This document shows, piece after piece, positions 23,470 through 33,700 of a DNA stretch of 46,984 bases (position 1 is the first letter of the stretch; each line of letters opens with the position of its first letter). Both the position numbers and the translations under genes were made by a program. Below the pieces are notes generated by a model, which saw only the letters and a list, made by a program, of their open reading frames with translations, was not told where the DNA came from and did no database searches. Source of the DNA: Polyangiaceae bacterium. GTDB taxonomy: Bacteria; Myxococcota_A; Polyangia; Polyangiales; Polyangiaceae. Where the stretch lies: positions 1 to 46,984 of the forward strand of contig JAICUB010000048.1 of assembly GCA_025936045.1 (NCBI GenBank), given 5' to 3'.

Positions 23470-24453
23470 ATGGCATTACGTTGGGTTGCTCGGGCCGTGG
23501 GGATTGGGGCGCTCGTCATCATTCCCCGTGCCGCGTACGCCGGGGACGCAACGCTCGCCGAGGCGCTCTTCCAGGACGGCAAAAAGCTCATGGAAGCGCA
23601 CGACTACGCCCATGCCTGTCCCAAATTCCGGGCGAGCTACGACGCCGATCCTGCGACCGGCACGTTGTTCGCGCTCGCGAGCTGTCAGGAGGACCTCGGA
23701 CAGCTTGCGACGGCGTGGACGAACTACATGGACGTGGCGGAGCGCTCGAAGCAGGAGGGCCGGCTGGATCGGGCCCAAGCGGCGAACGATCAGGCCACCT
23801 TGCTCGCGCCTCGCCTGGACAAGATCACGATCCGCGTCGCAGGCGAGACCGCAGCTCTCCCGGGCTTCGTCGTGAAGCGAAACGGCGTGCCGATGGCGGC
23901 CGCGGCGTGGGACACACCCATCCCGGTCGACCCCGGCGTTCAGGAGGTGGAAGCGACGGCGACCGGCAAGGAGCCGTTTCACCAGATCATCAAGTTCGGG
24001 CCCCAGAGCGATCAACAAGTCATCGAGATCGTGTTCCAGGATTCAGTGCCGGATCGTATCTTGCCGCCGGTCGCGGCGAACGGTGAGAGCACGAGCCGCC
24101 CGCCGTATCGCCCGATCGGTTACGTCGTCGGAGGCGTCGGCATCGCGGCGCTCGCGGCCGGTACGGTGTTCGGCCTGCGCGCAAGGAAGCTCGATTCCGA
24201 TTCGACGAGCAACGGACATTGTGACTCGACCGGGTGCGATTCGAAGGGCCTCGACTTGAATCACGACGCTCGCACGGCCGGAAACGTGAGTACGGCGTTC
24301 TTCATCGGCGGCGGCGTGTTCCTCGCGGCGGGCATCACGCTCTTCATCGTGGGCGCGCCGAGCCCCGAGGAGTCGCAGTATCGTGCGTCGATCACGCTGA
24401 CTCCGTCGTTCGCGAGTGACGGCGGGTCCCTCACGCTCGCGGGGAGGCTCTGA
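23470..24453 (+). CDS. exported PEGA/TPR-like membrane protein
   Basis: 327 residues. A signal peptide (about 1-24, ending 'AAYAGDA') is followed by a helical TPR-like stretch ('LFQDGKKLMEAHDYAHACPKF') and a PEGA-like strand region around 'VVKRNGVPMAAAAWDTPIPV'. Two C-terminal membrane helices (about 216-240 and 278-300) flank a Ser/Asp-rich loop with 'CDSTGCDS'. This layout is common among Polyangiales envelope proteins, often beside serine/threonine kinase genes, though none is present here. It ends 2 nt before the next lipoprotein gene and forms an operon with it. Role unknown. Confidence 0.82.
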   Translation: MALRWVARAVGIGALVIIPRAAYAGDATLAEALFQDGKKLMEAHDYAHACPKFRASYDADPATGTLFALASCQEDLGQLATAWTNYMDVAERSKQEGRLDRAQAANDQATLLAPRLDKITIRVAGETAALPGFVVKRNGVPMAAAAWDTPIPVDPGVQEVEATATGKEPFHQIIKFGPQSDQQVIEIVFQDSVPDRILPPVAANGESTSRPPYRPIGYVVGGVGIAALAAGTVFGLRARKLDSDSTSNGHCDSTGCDSKGLDLNHDARTAGNVSTAFFIGGGVFLAAGITLFIVGAPSPEESQYRASITLTPSFASDGGSLTLAGRL

Positions 24454-24455
24454 GC

Positions 24456-25898
24456 ATGGCGCGCATCGCACCTCGCCGCGGCTTCGAGCTCATCGCGGGC
24501 GCTGCGGCGCTCCTCGCATGCAACGGTATCCTCGGCATCGACGCCTACGAGCCGCGACCCGCGGGCGGCGGCGCCGCCGAATCGGGCGGAACGGCGGGCG
24601 ACGCGGCGAACGGCGGGACGGGTGAAACTGCCACGGGCGGCACCGGCGAGACGGCGACGGGCGGCTCGGGCGACACGAGCGGCGAGGCCGGCACCGCCGC
24701 GCAACCCGGCAGTGGAGGCTCCCAGGGCGGCACCTCCGCAGCGGGCGGCACGGGCGGCACGGGCGGACGCGGCGGCAGCTCGCGTGGCGGCACGACTTCG
24801 AGCGGTGGCGCGAGCGGGATGACCGAAGGCGGCGCGAGCGGTGAGGCCGGCGAAACGAACGGCGGGGCCGGCGCAGGCAGCACGTGCACCGACACGCTGT
24901 GCGGCAATCAGTGCGTCAATCTTCAAGCCGACGGCCACGACTGCGGCACGTGCGGGCACGACTGCCAAGGTGGCCAATGTTCGGCGGGGAAGTGCCAGAG
25001 CGTCGCGCTCGCGACGGGCAAAGGCCGCCTCATGATGGTGTTGGCCGAAGGCACTCACGTCTATTACGGCGGCGACGGCGTCGACGTGCGGCGCGTCAAC
25101 GCCGACGGGAGCGGCGATATCGCGATTGCACCCGCGGGCAGCACCAACGACACGAAGGAATGGACGTACGACTCAGCGCTCGCAGCGGGCGCCGTCCTCT
25201 GGGGCAACGACTGGGTGCACCTCGGTGTGCGCGGCTGCCCGACGCCGGACTGCACCGGCGGCCCGAAGCTCTACGAAGATGGGCTCAGCAACATCCACGC
25301 TCTCGCGTACAACGCGGCGCACGCCGTCGTCTTCTTCGACGACGGCGCCACGCTCCGCGTCGCGTCATGGCCGAGCGGCACACCTGGGGATTTCGTCACC
25401 GCACAAGACTCGATCACCGAAGCGACGGCGGACGACACCTCCGTGTACTGGACGAGCTGCACACTCGCGCCCACCTCGTGTTACATCCGCGCTCACCAAG
25501 TCGCGGGTGGCTCTACGGTCGACCTCGTGACCGATTGGAGCATCGAACCGTTCGGCATGAGCGCGGGCGGCGGCTATCTGTTCATGACCGACGCCGGTAC
25601 GGGCTCGGTGTACTCGACACCTCTCCCCGGCGGCAGCGGCGCCGCAGAGCCCACGCTCGTCGGCACGGCCGGCATCGACGCTCGCAAAGTGTTTGCCACG
25701 GCCAACAAGGTGTACTGGGCCGTGAGCTCCGGAAACGCGGTGCCCGGCGCGATCGTGAGCTGCCCCGTCGCGGGCTGCAACGGCGCGGATCCGACCCTCG
25801 TCACCGTCACCACTGCGAACCCGTGGGGCGTCACCGTCGCGGACGGCGTCCTCTACTGGGTCACCGAGAGCGGCGAAGTCGGCAAGGTCGTGCTCTGA
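24456..25898 (+). CDS. Gly-rich-stalk lipoprotein with repeat/propeller-like domain
   Basis: 480 residues with GGGAGG upstream. The lipobox is 'ALLAC' (Cys22). Residues ~36-145 are a Gly/Thr/Ser-rich stalk ('GGTGETATGGTG'). A Cys-rich module 'CGTCGHDCQGGQCSAGKC' follows, then ~300 residues of repeated strands with 'HVYYGGDGVDVRRVNADGSG', 'TSVYWTSC', 'NKVYWAVSSG' and 'GVLYWVTESGEVGK'. The 'YW' repeats resemble the DUF5050/NHL-type propellers found in this bacterial group. It is likely displayed outside the outer membrane on its stalk. Ligand unknown. Confidence 0.85.
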   Translation: MARIAPRRGFELIAGAAALLACNGILGIDAYEPRPAGGGAAESGGTAGDAANGGTGETATGGTGETATGGSGDTSGEAGTAAQPGSGGSQGGTSAAGGTGGTGGRGGSSRGGTTSSGGASGMTEGGASGEAGETNGGAGAGSTCTDTLCGNQCVNLQADGHDCGTCGHDCQGGQCSAGKCQSVALATGKGRLMMVLAEGTHVYYGGDGVDVRRVNADGSGDIAIAPAGSTNDTKEWTYDSALAAGAVLWGNDWVHLGVRGCPTPDCTGGPKLYEDGLSNIHALAYNAAHAVVFFDDGATLRVASWPSGTPGDFVTAQDSITEATADDTSVYWTSCTLAPTSCYIRAHQVAGGSTVDLVTDWSIEPFGMSAGGGYLFMTDAGTGSVYSTPLPGGSGAAEPTLVGTAGIDARKVFATANKVYWAVSSGNAVPGAIVSCPVAGCNGADPTLVTVTTANPWGVTVADGVLYWVTESGEVGKVVL

Positions 25899-26067
25899 GC
25901 GACGTCATTGAAGCCAATTCGATCGACTCGTACGGGCCGCACGCGCGGTACGGACCCCTCTGATTGGCACGGACGGCGCGGAGCTAAACCCGCGAGATCG
26001 CGCGCGGCCGCGGCTTTTGCGCCCGAGCGTTGAACATGAGCAGTCGAATCGGCATCATAAAGCAACC
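25899..26067. other. intergenic region before the giant RCC1 lipoprotein gene
   Basis: 169 bp with no gene. TTGAAC at 26030-26035 followed after 17 bp by CATCAT is a possible weak promoter. No Shine-Dalgarno precedes the ATG at 26068. GC-rich stems near 25945-26015 might end the upstream transcript, but none has a T run of useful length. Confidence 0.3.
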
Positions 26068-29000
26068 ATGCGCACGTCGTATCAATTGCTCTTGGCGGCG
26101 GGTCTTATTTCGCTTTTCGGAGCAGTGTCGTGCGGCGGGGATGATGATTCCGGTTCGCCCTCGGGAGGAGCCGCAGGCAAAGGTGGAGCGGCCGGGAAGA
26201 GCGGCGCGGCGAACGCCGGCGGAGGTGCTGGTAAAGGCGGCGCCACTAGCTCCGGTGGCATCGCCGGTAAGGGTACGGGCGGCCAGGGCGGAAGCGGCGG
26301 TGGGAATCCAGCGGGCGAAGGCGGGCGCGCCGAACCGAACGGCGGCAGTGACATCAATGGCGGCAGGCCGGCAACGGGTGGCACGGGCGCGACCGGCGGC
26401 ACGGAAGTCACCGGCGGGACGGGTGCGAGCGCTGGAACGAACGCAACGGGCGGGGTGAACGCGGCGGGCGGCGCGGAGGCAGCGGGCGGATTCGCTGGTG
26501 AGTCTGCTGGGGAAGGCGGGGAAGGCGGGGAGAACGCGGGAGCCGGGCAAGGCGGTTCGGTGAGCGCGACGGGAGGCACGGGCGCATTCGGGGGAGCTAG
26601 TGGCTCGAACAATGCGACGGGCGGCAACGCCGGTTCGAGCGCCGGCGTTGGCGGCACGACTCTAGGTTCCGGTGGAACGACTTCAGGAGCCTCAGGAGCG
26701 GGTGGAACGGCCTCAGGAGCGGGCGGAACGACCTCAGGAGCGGGTGGAACGACCTCAGGAGCGGGTGGAACGACCTCAGGAGCGGGCGGAACGGGCGGAA
26801 CGGGCGGCGGCGGTAACGTGCCGAGCACTTGCGTCGGCGTTGCTCCCGACGGCAACGACACCGTCGCTCGAGCAGACAACGGAGCGTCATCGTTCGCGAC
26901 CGTGCAGGCCGCGATCGATTTTGCCGATGGACACCGCGGGGGCGCGCTCACGGTGTGCGTTGCGCAAGGCGCAACGTGCGGCAGCAGCGCGACGTATTCG
27001 GGACCGAACGGCGCTGATCTCACGATGCGCAACGGCATCGCCGTGAACAGCGACTACGAGTCCACGACTTGGACGCGCTGCGCGCAGCGCAACACCACGC
27101 TCGCGCCGAGCACGGCGCATGGCGTCTACTTCGGCCCTGACATCACGACCGCCACGTCGCTCGACGGCTTCACGCTGCGCCCGTTCGCCGCGACCACGAC
27201 CACTGCGCTCACGTTCGACGGCGCCCGAGGCGCCTCGGCGAGCGTCTCGCTGACCGCGCCGAGCGCTCCTGTGACCACCTCGTACGGCGTCGACGCGTCG
27301 AACGGTGCCGAAGTCACGCTTTCGCTCTCGGGCAACGCGACGTTCGACGCGACCCACCTCATCGGCGTGCGCGCGATCGGCGCCACGCTTCACGGCGGCG
27401 TCGCCACCACCTTCATCGAATCGAACACCGCGGACGTGACCGGCGCGTGGCTCGACGACGCGGGCGGGTCCGACGCGCGCTTCTATTTCATCACCTACGG
27501 CACCGCCGACGTCGTCGGCATCCACGCGGCCAACAGCCCCAATCTCAGCCTGGGCAACAGCTCAGTCCGCGTCGAACAAGACCTCGGAATCCCGCCGACC
27601 GCCGTGGGCGTGGAGCTGCAAAACGATTCGAACGTTTCCTTCAGCGGCACCATCTACCTTTTGGGTCAGGCGACGCAAGAAGCGCTGCTGCTCGAGGACT
27701 CGCCCGGAGCCGACATCGACGCTGCGATCCACCGACAAGGGGGGCCGAGCAGCGGGCAGGCGCTCGCGCTCTCCGGCGATGCCACCGGGACGATCATCGC
27801 GGGAACGATCGAGGACACCGCCCAGAGCCCGAGCGCGGCGCTCGTCGTCGACGACTGCGACGGCGCGTCGCCGGTCATCACTGCCAGCGTGACGGCGAGC
27901 GCGTCGGCGACCTTCGGGCAGGGCATCCTCGTCGACGGCAACTGTGCCCCGAAGATCACGAGCAGCGTCACCGTCGTGAGCCCCGGCACCAACGAAGCGC
28001 AGACGCTCAACGGGATCCGCTGTGCGAACGGAGCGAGCTGCACCATCGACGACTCGACCGTCAGCATCGTCGGCGCGAACACGCTGCCCGGCGCCGTCAT
28101 CACGGCGTTCGGCGTCTCGTGTGATACCGGCAATTGCCCGACGATCACGCACAGCACCATCTCGGGCCTGAGCCGCACGGGCGAGCTCCGAGACTCGCGC
28201 TACTTCGGCGGCGGCGTCGACGCTCCCGGCGCGACGCTCATCAGCGGCAATCAAATTGCGGCGCTTTGCAGCGGCGGTGGCGGCACCGGGCTTCTGGGCT
28301 CGGGTCGCATCGAGAACAACCTGATCTACGGCCCGAGCTGCGGCGGCAGCTTCCTCGACTCCCCGCTCTCGAACGCACGAGGCCTCATCGTTGCCGGCAC
28401 CGCCGACGTGCACTCGAACACCGTCTTCGGTGGGGGTGCGCTCGACGGAGAGTCTTTCGGCCAGACCGGCTGTAGCAGCATCGGCGCCACGTTCGACGCG
28501 GGCACGACCTTCCGCAACAACGTCGTTACGAGCAACGGCTGCCAGCAAACGTATGCCGTCCAGCGCAACGCCTCCTCGGGCGCCGCGAGCCCTCTCGAAC
28601 ACAACGATTTGTTCCCGGGTTCGAACGTCATCATGGTCGACGGCGCGACCTCGCTCACGAGCATCGGTCAGGTGAACGCGCTCACGGGCGCCAGCGGCAA
28701 CTTCCTCGCCGATCCGCTCCTCGATTCGACGGGGCACCTGGCCGCCGGCTCGCCGTGCATCGACACGGGCACGGCGACGGGCGCCCCCGCCGTCGACATC
28801 GACGGCGACCCGCGCGACGCGAGCCCCGACGTGGGCGCCGACGAATGGCAACAGCCGCCCTGCACGGGGGTTGCGTGCTCCGGCCACGGCACTTGCCAAG
28901 AAGACGGCGGGAACGTCAGCTGCCTGTGCAATTCGGGCTACGAGCACCCGAGCGGCGACGCCCTCGCGTGCGCCGACGTCGACGAGTGCGCGACGGGCAA

Positions 29001-30702
29001 CGGTGGCTGCGACCCACTCACGACCTGCACCAACACGCCGGGGAGCCGCACCTGCGGCGCCTGTCCGCCCGGTTACTCCGGCAACGGCGACGTGGGCTGC
29101 ACGCCGATCGTCGCGTGCGCTGGGAGCCCGTGCTTGAACGGCGGCACCTGCTACGACGCAGAGACCGACTACGTGTGCGCGTGCCCCGCCGGTTTTTCGG
29201 GGAAAAACTGCGAAGTTTCGTTCGCGAACCTGGCCGTCGGAATGGCCCACGTGTGCGGCCTAGTGCAAAACGGGGCCATCCAATGTTGGGGCGACAACAA
29301 CCAGCGTGCCGCTGAGGCGCCCGCGGGCAGCTTCAAGGCCCTCGCCGCGAGCGACAACAACACGTGCGGCATTCGAACCGACGGCACGCTTGCGTGCTCG
29401 GGACAGAGCTCGCAGGGGATGCTGTCGCCGCCGTCCGGCACGTTCACGGCGCTGTCCGTCAACGACATCTACGGCTGCGCGATCAGAACCGACGGCACGC
29501 TTGCGTGCTGGGGTCGCCCCGAGCCCGGCCAAGACGCGCTGCCGAGCGGAACGTTCGAGTCAGTCGCCGTCGGAGGCAACTTCACGTGCGGCCTGCACAC
29601 GAGCGGCGCGCTCGAGTGCTGGGGCGCCGACGACGTCGGCCAAGCGACACCTCCCGCAGGCTCATTCAAGGCCGTGGCGGCGGACGGCGCGCACGCCTGT
29701 GCCATCGCGGCGGACGACACGGTCGTCTGCTGGGGCGCGGACGGCGCAGGCCAGGCGAGCCCGCCGAGCGGCGTGTTCGCGGCGCTCGCCGCAGGCGGGG
29801 ACACGAGCTGCGGCATCCGCTTCGACGGCGGCCTCGAATGTTGGGGCAACGTCGCCACGGGCGCACCGAGCACCGGAGCGTTCGTCTCCGCGAGCATCTC
29901 CTATGGTGGCGGTTGCGCGCTGCGGGCCGACGGCTTCGTTCAGTGCTGGGGGAACTTGAGCAACTGGCGCGCGCCGGGCGGGGTCTTCAGCGACACGAAC
30001 GTCGTCTGTGGCCTGACGCCGGCCGGCGCGGTCGAGTGTAACGGTTCGACGGCGCCTTCGACGCCGTTCATCGCGCTCGCCAAGGGTGCCTCGGTGGCAA
30101 CCGGCGCGATCGCGAGCGATCACACGCTCGCTTTCTGGGGCAGCTCGAGCTTTGGGACACCGTCGCCGGGCACGTTCACGGAATACGCGCTCGGACAATC
30201 GAACGGCTGCGCGATCCGAACCGACGGCACGCTCGCGTGCTTTGGCTCGAGCACGTTCGGAGTGAATAACCCCCCGGCGGGCACGTACCAGCACGTCGCT
30301 GTGGGCGACACGTTCGCGTGCGCGGTCGCGACCGACGCACAGCTTCACTGTTGGGGCTTCTTTTCGGCGCCGCAGCCCCCTCCGACGGGCTCCTTCAGCA
30401 CCGTTACCGCGGGCTCCGGCTTCGGCTGCGCGATCCACACGAACGGCGCGCTCGACTGCTGGGGCCAGGATACTGCCGGCGAAACGGCGCCGCCCGTGGG
30501 CTCGTTCGTCGAGGCGCATTGCGGGTCCTCGTCTTGCTGCGCCGCGCACACGGACGGCACCCTCGCGTGCTGGGGTTCGAACACCTACGGCGAATCGAAC
30601 CCACCGGCAGGCAGCTTCCGCGCGTTCGCCGCGAACTTCCTCGGGATGTGCGGCGTGCGACCGAACGGTTTCGAGGTCTGCTGGGGCGGCACGGTGCGCT
30701 GA
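26068..30702 (+). CDS. giant multi-domain lipoprotein: Gly-rich stalk, beta-helix, EGF-like modules, RCC1 repeats
   Basis: 1544 residues from the ATG at 26068; an earlier frame start would place 17 residues before the signal peptide. Lipobox 'AVSCGG' (Cys22). Residues ~25-251 form a Gly/Thr/Ala-rich stalk. About 265-928 is a parallel beta-helix-like region (pattern of 'NGxxxT...', ending 'SPCIDTGTATG...DIDGDPR'). Residues 931-1050 hold three EGF-like modules ('CSGHGTCQEDGG', 'DVDECATGNGGC', 'CLNGGTCYD'). From 1051 to the end come RCC1-type repeats of about 38 residues ('CGIRTDGTLACWG'), predicted to form a propeller. It is probably anchored on the cell surface for adhesion or binding. It converges on tamB. 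Confidence 0.88.
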   Translation: MRTSYQLLLAAGLISLFGAVSCGGDDDSGSPSGGAAGKGGAAGKSGAANAGGGAGKGGATSSGGIAGKGTGGQGGSGGGNPAGEGGRAEPNGGSDINGGRPATGGTGATGGTEVTGGTGASAGTNATGGVNAAGGAEAAGGFAGESAGEGGEGGENAGAGQGGSVSATGGTGAFGGASGSNNATGGNAGSSAGVGGTTLGSGGTTSGASGAGGTASGAGGTTSGAGGTTSGAGGTTSGAGGTGGTGGGGNVPSTCVGVAPDGNDTVARADNGASSFATVQAAIDFADGHRGGALTVCVAQGATCGSSATYSGPNGADLTMRNGIAVNSDYESTTWTRCAQRNTTLAPSTAHGVYFGPDITTATSLDGFTLRPFAATTTTALTFDGARGASASVSLTAPSAPVTTSYGVDASNGAEVTLSLSGNATFDATHLIGVRAIGATLHGGVATTFIESNTADVTGAWLDDAGGSDARFYFITYGTADVVGIHAANSPNLSLGNSSVRVEQDLGIPPTAVGVELQNDSNVSFSGTIYLLGQATQEALLLEDSPGADIDAAIHRQGGPSSGQALALSGDATGTIIAGTIEDTAQSPSAALVVDDCDGASPVITASVTASASATFGQGILVDGNCAPKITSSVTVVSPGTNEAQTLNGIRCANGASCTIDDSTVSIVGANTLPGAVITAFGVSCDTGNCPTITHSTISGLSRTGELRDSRYFGGGVDAPGATLISGNQIAALCSGGGGTGLLGSGRIENNLIYGPSCGGSFLDSPLSNARGLIVAGTADVHSNTVFGGGALDGESFGQTGCSSIGATFDAGTTFRNNVVTSNGCQQTYAVQRNASSGAASPLEHNDLFPGSNVIMVDGATSLTSIGQVNALTGASGNFLADPLLDSTGHLAAGSPCIDTGTATGAPAVDIDGDPRDASPDVGADEWQQPPCTGVACSGHGTCQEDGGNVSCLCNSGYEHPSGDALACADVDECATGNGGCDPLTTCTNTPGSRTCGACPPGYSGNGDVGCTPIVACAGSPCLNGGTCYDAETDYVCACPAGFSGKNCEVSFANLAVGMAHVCGLVQNGAIQCWGDNNQRAAEAPAGSFKALAASDNNTCGIRTDGTLACSGQSSQGMLSPPSGTFTALSVNDIYGCAIRTDGTLACWGRPEPGQDALPSGTFESVAVGGNFTCGLHTSGALECWGADDVGQATPPAGSFKAVAADGAHACAIAADDTVVCWGADGAGQASPPSGVFAALAAGGDTSCGIRFDGGLECWGNVATGAPSTGAFVSASISYGGGCALRADGFVQCWGNLSNWRAPGGVFSDTNVVCGLTPAGAVECNGSTAPSTPFIALAKGASVATGAIASDHTLAFWGSSSFGTPSPGTFTEYALGQSNGCAIRTDGTLACFGSSTFGVNNPPAGTYQHVAVGDTFACAVATDAQLHCWGFFSAPQPPPTGSFSTVTAGSGFGCAIHTNGALDCWGQDTAGETAPPVGSFVEAHCGSSSCCAAHTDGTLACWGSNTYGESNPPAGSFRAFAANFLGMCGVRPNGFEVCWGGTVR
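26671..26790. repeat. 21-bp tandem repeats coding GGTTSGA units
   Basis: Four nearly identical 21-bp units (26701-26721, 26722-26742, 26743-26763, 26764-26784) follow an imperfect copy starting at 26671. Units differ at one or two bases. Each codes for seven residues of the stalk (Gly-Gly-Thr-Thr-Ser-Gly-Ala). Because the unit is a multiple of three, slippage would change stalk length without breaking the frame. Confidence 0.85.
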
Positions 30703-30752
30703 ACGCTCGGCTCCCGGCACCGCGCCGGACCGAGCGGCGGCTCCGGGCACTT

Positions 30753-33700
30753 CTACTCGAATTCGAGCCGCCACCTCACGTCCGCGCCGAGGTTGCCGAG
30801 GGCGGAGCTCGAGATGTCGTTCACGTTGTCGTAAGACGTTTCGACGCTGACGCGGTTGTTCAAGCGCCACTCGACGTTCGAGCGCACCTCGCGCGATTCG
30901 GCGAGGCCGGTCGTCACGTTGGCGCGCAGGCGTTCGGTGAGGCGCTTGCCGATGGTGACGGTCGGCTCCGTCCGACCCGTGCGTGACGAATACTCGCTGC
31001 CGAAGCGGAACTCGTCGATCACGGGTACCGCGTCCGTCACGGCGCGATCTGCGCCGCTCAGCGTCCCGAGCGCCTCGAGCGCGACGCTCTCGCCGACGGC
31101 TGCGGACTGCGCCTGATCGAGCTCGGCGCGCGTGAGCCCGACGGTGATGAGTAAAAAGATGTCGTCTTGCGCGAGCGCGGGATCGCTCGTGAGGTCGATC
31201 TTGAGGTCGTCGGCGTCGCCGTGCGCGTGCATACGAATCGTCCAGTGGCCGCCGGCGACGCTCGTGCCCGCCGACGCGGCGGCCGTGGGTGCGGCGGCGC
31301 TCGAGCCCGTGGCGCCCGTGCTCGCGGCAGCGTAGCGGCGGTAGTCGGTGGTCGCCGTCACGTCGACGTTCGGCGCGATGCGCGTCGGGTCGTCGAAGCG
31401 CACGGTGCCTTGATTGATGTCGAACACGTTGCGCCGTAGCTTGATGCACCCGCCGGGCTTCACCTCCACGGTGCCACGCAAGCCGTAACGGCCGTTCGTA
31501 CCGCTCAAGACCACGCCCTCGTTCCCGAGATCGAGATCGGCCTCGACGAGCTCGTTCTTGATTTGAAGCGGGCGCGACGACTTGATCGTGACGTCGAGCG
31601 CGACCACGTCGTCGGCGGGGTCGTATTCTTCGAAGCTCGTGCGCTTGCCGCGCCGGCCGAGCGATTGAAGCTCGGCCGTCATCGTCACCGGCCGCTTGTA
31701 TTCGAACGAGCGCAGCATGACGTTGCCCGAGACGCGAGGGAGCGAGCGCTCGCCGGTCGACGGCTTCCAGGTCGCGAGCAGATCGGCGTCGGCCGACGCG
31801 CGCACCCCCTCGCCGAGCGGCAACGCGAGATCGCGCGCGGCGATGTCGAGCCGCACCGCGCCGAGCTCGAAGCCGCGGAGGGGGGCGCCGCCGCTCACCG
31901 TGAGCTTACCGCTTCCCATGCGCGCGCTACCGCGCGCGACCTCGAGCTCGCCCGCCTCGAGCTTGAGCGCGAGATCGATGTCGCTGAGCGGCACGGGGAG
32001 CCCGCGCAAGAGGAGCTCGCCGCCGCTCAGCGCGAAGCCGCCGGAATATTCGGGCGCGCGCAGCGGGCCGCTCACGCCGAGATGACCCGTGAGGCTGCCT
32101 TTGGCGCGCTCGACGCGCGGGAACATCTGCGTCACGGCGCCCAGATCGACGGGCCGAAGCGCGACGTCGGCGTCGATGCGCGGCGCGTCCCGCAGCGACG
32201 AAATTCCGCCGCTGAGGTCGAACGTCGCTCGATGGCCGCTCGGCGTCGTGGCGACGAACGCGAGCGCGGGCGCGCGCACAGCGCCGCCTTCGAGCTCGAC
32301 GGGGCGTGCGCCCGGAGCGAGCTTCAACGTATTGCCGTTGCGGCCGAGCGTGAGCGCGTCGAGCGCCAAGCGCACGTGCGACGCGAGCGGATCGCCGGTA
32401 CGGACGTCCATCAAATCGAGCGTGCCGCTGAGGCGGCCCTCGGGAGCGGACTCGGACAGCGCGAGCGCGGGCACGAGCTCTGCGCCGGCGCCGAGATCGA
32501 GGTCCTTCAGCGTGACCTTGCCGCGCACGATCTTGTTGCGCTGGCGCGTGACGCGCAGGTCGGAGAGCGCCATCTGTCCCCCGAAGAGCGTGCCGCGCAC
32601 GGTGAACACGCCGGACGCGGGGTCGGCCTCGTACTCCGCGCGATCGAACGGGACCTCGATGGGCGCACCGCAGTGCGTCTTGCCGATCGTCGGGCGCGAC
32701 ACGTGAATCGGCGTGAGCTCCACCGCGAGGCTCGACGCCGGCAACGTCGCGCGGCCGACCCGTACGGGCGAAACGTGCGCCGTCGCCACGGCTTCGAGAT
32801 CGTCGATGCTGCCGCTGAGCTCGGCGACCGCGGAGGCTTCCCCTTCCGCCGCCTTGAGCAACGACGGGAGCGCGTCGATCTTCCCGATCGGTACCTCGCT
32901 CGCCACGAGGTGCCCTTCGAGCTTCCCGCCCGGACGCACGTCGAGCGAGCCCACGATCGAGCCGCGCCCCTTGTTCAACACGATGCTCGGCACGCCGAGC
33001 TCGAGCGCGCGATAGCCCGCATCGCGATCGTACCAGCGCATGCGGTAGTCCGCGTGGCCGCCGTCGTAGCGCTCGCCGAACAACGCGAGGCGCTTGAACG
33101 CGAGGCTCCCGTTCGTGACGAGCACGCCGGACTCGCACGGATCCTCCTTGCCGCCGAGCACGTAATGGACGCTCACGTCCGCCGCCGTCTGGCCCTCGAG
33201 GTCGGCCCAGCGCGGGTCGTCGTCGAAATGCCAGATCGCCAAGAAATCACGCAAATCGAAGGCCTGGCTCTTCATCCTCGCGTTGACGACGAGCGACGCA
33301 CCGGCGTCGAAGTCGATGCGGGCGCTCGGCACGCTGAAGCTCGAATTGCCCTTCTGCGCCTCGATGTCGGCAAGCTCGAGGTAGAGCGGCCGAAAGCGCA
33401 CCTTGCCGCTCTTCAGGTCGCCGATCGGGAAGCCGCCGAACATGAACGAAGCGATCTTCACGTTGCCGGTGAGCAGCGGGTCGCCCATCAAGCCCGCCAT
33501 CTCGAGGTCGAGCTCGGCGGTTCCCGACATCGGGATGTCCACGAGCGGGCTCGCGTCGGCGAGGTCGATGCGCGACTCCTTCGCGATGTCGAGCTGGATG
33601 TGGTTGTCGAAGCCGATCGAGCAGAGCTTCACGAGCACGCTCGAGTTGCCGAAGTCGGTGCGCATGTCGAAAAACTCGAGCGCGCGCGGCAGCACACGGA

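Noticed and set aside
26701..26784. short repeats resembling a CRISPR array
   Set aside because: The 21-bp units are adjacent with no spacers and encode a protein stalk in frame.
26082..27038. minus-strand Pro/Val-rich frame opposite the Gly-rich stalk
   Set aside because: It is the complement of Gly-rich repeats; it has no domain and is explained by codon bias.
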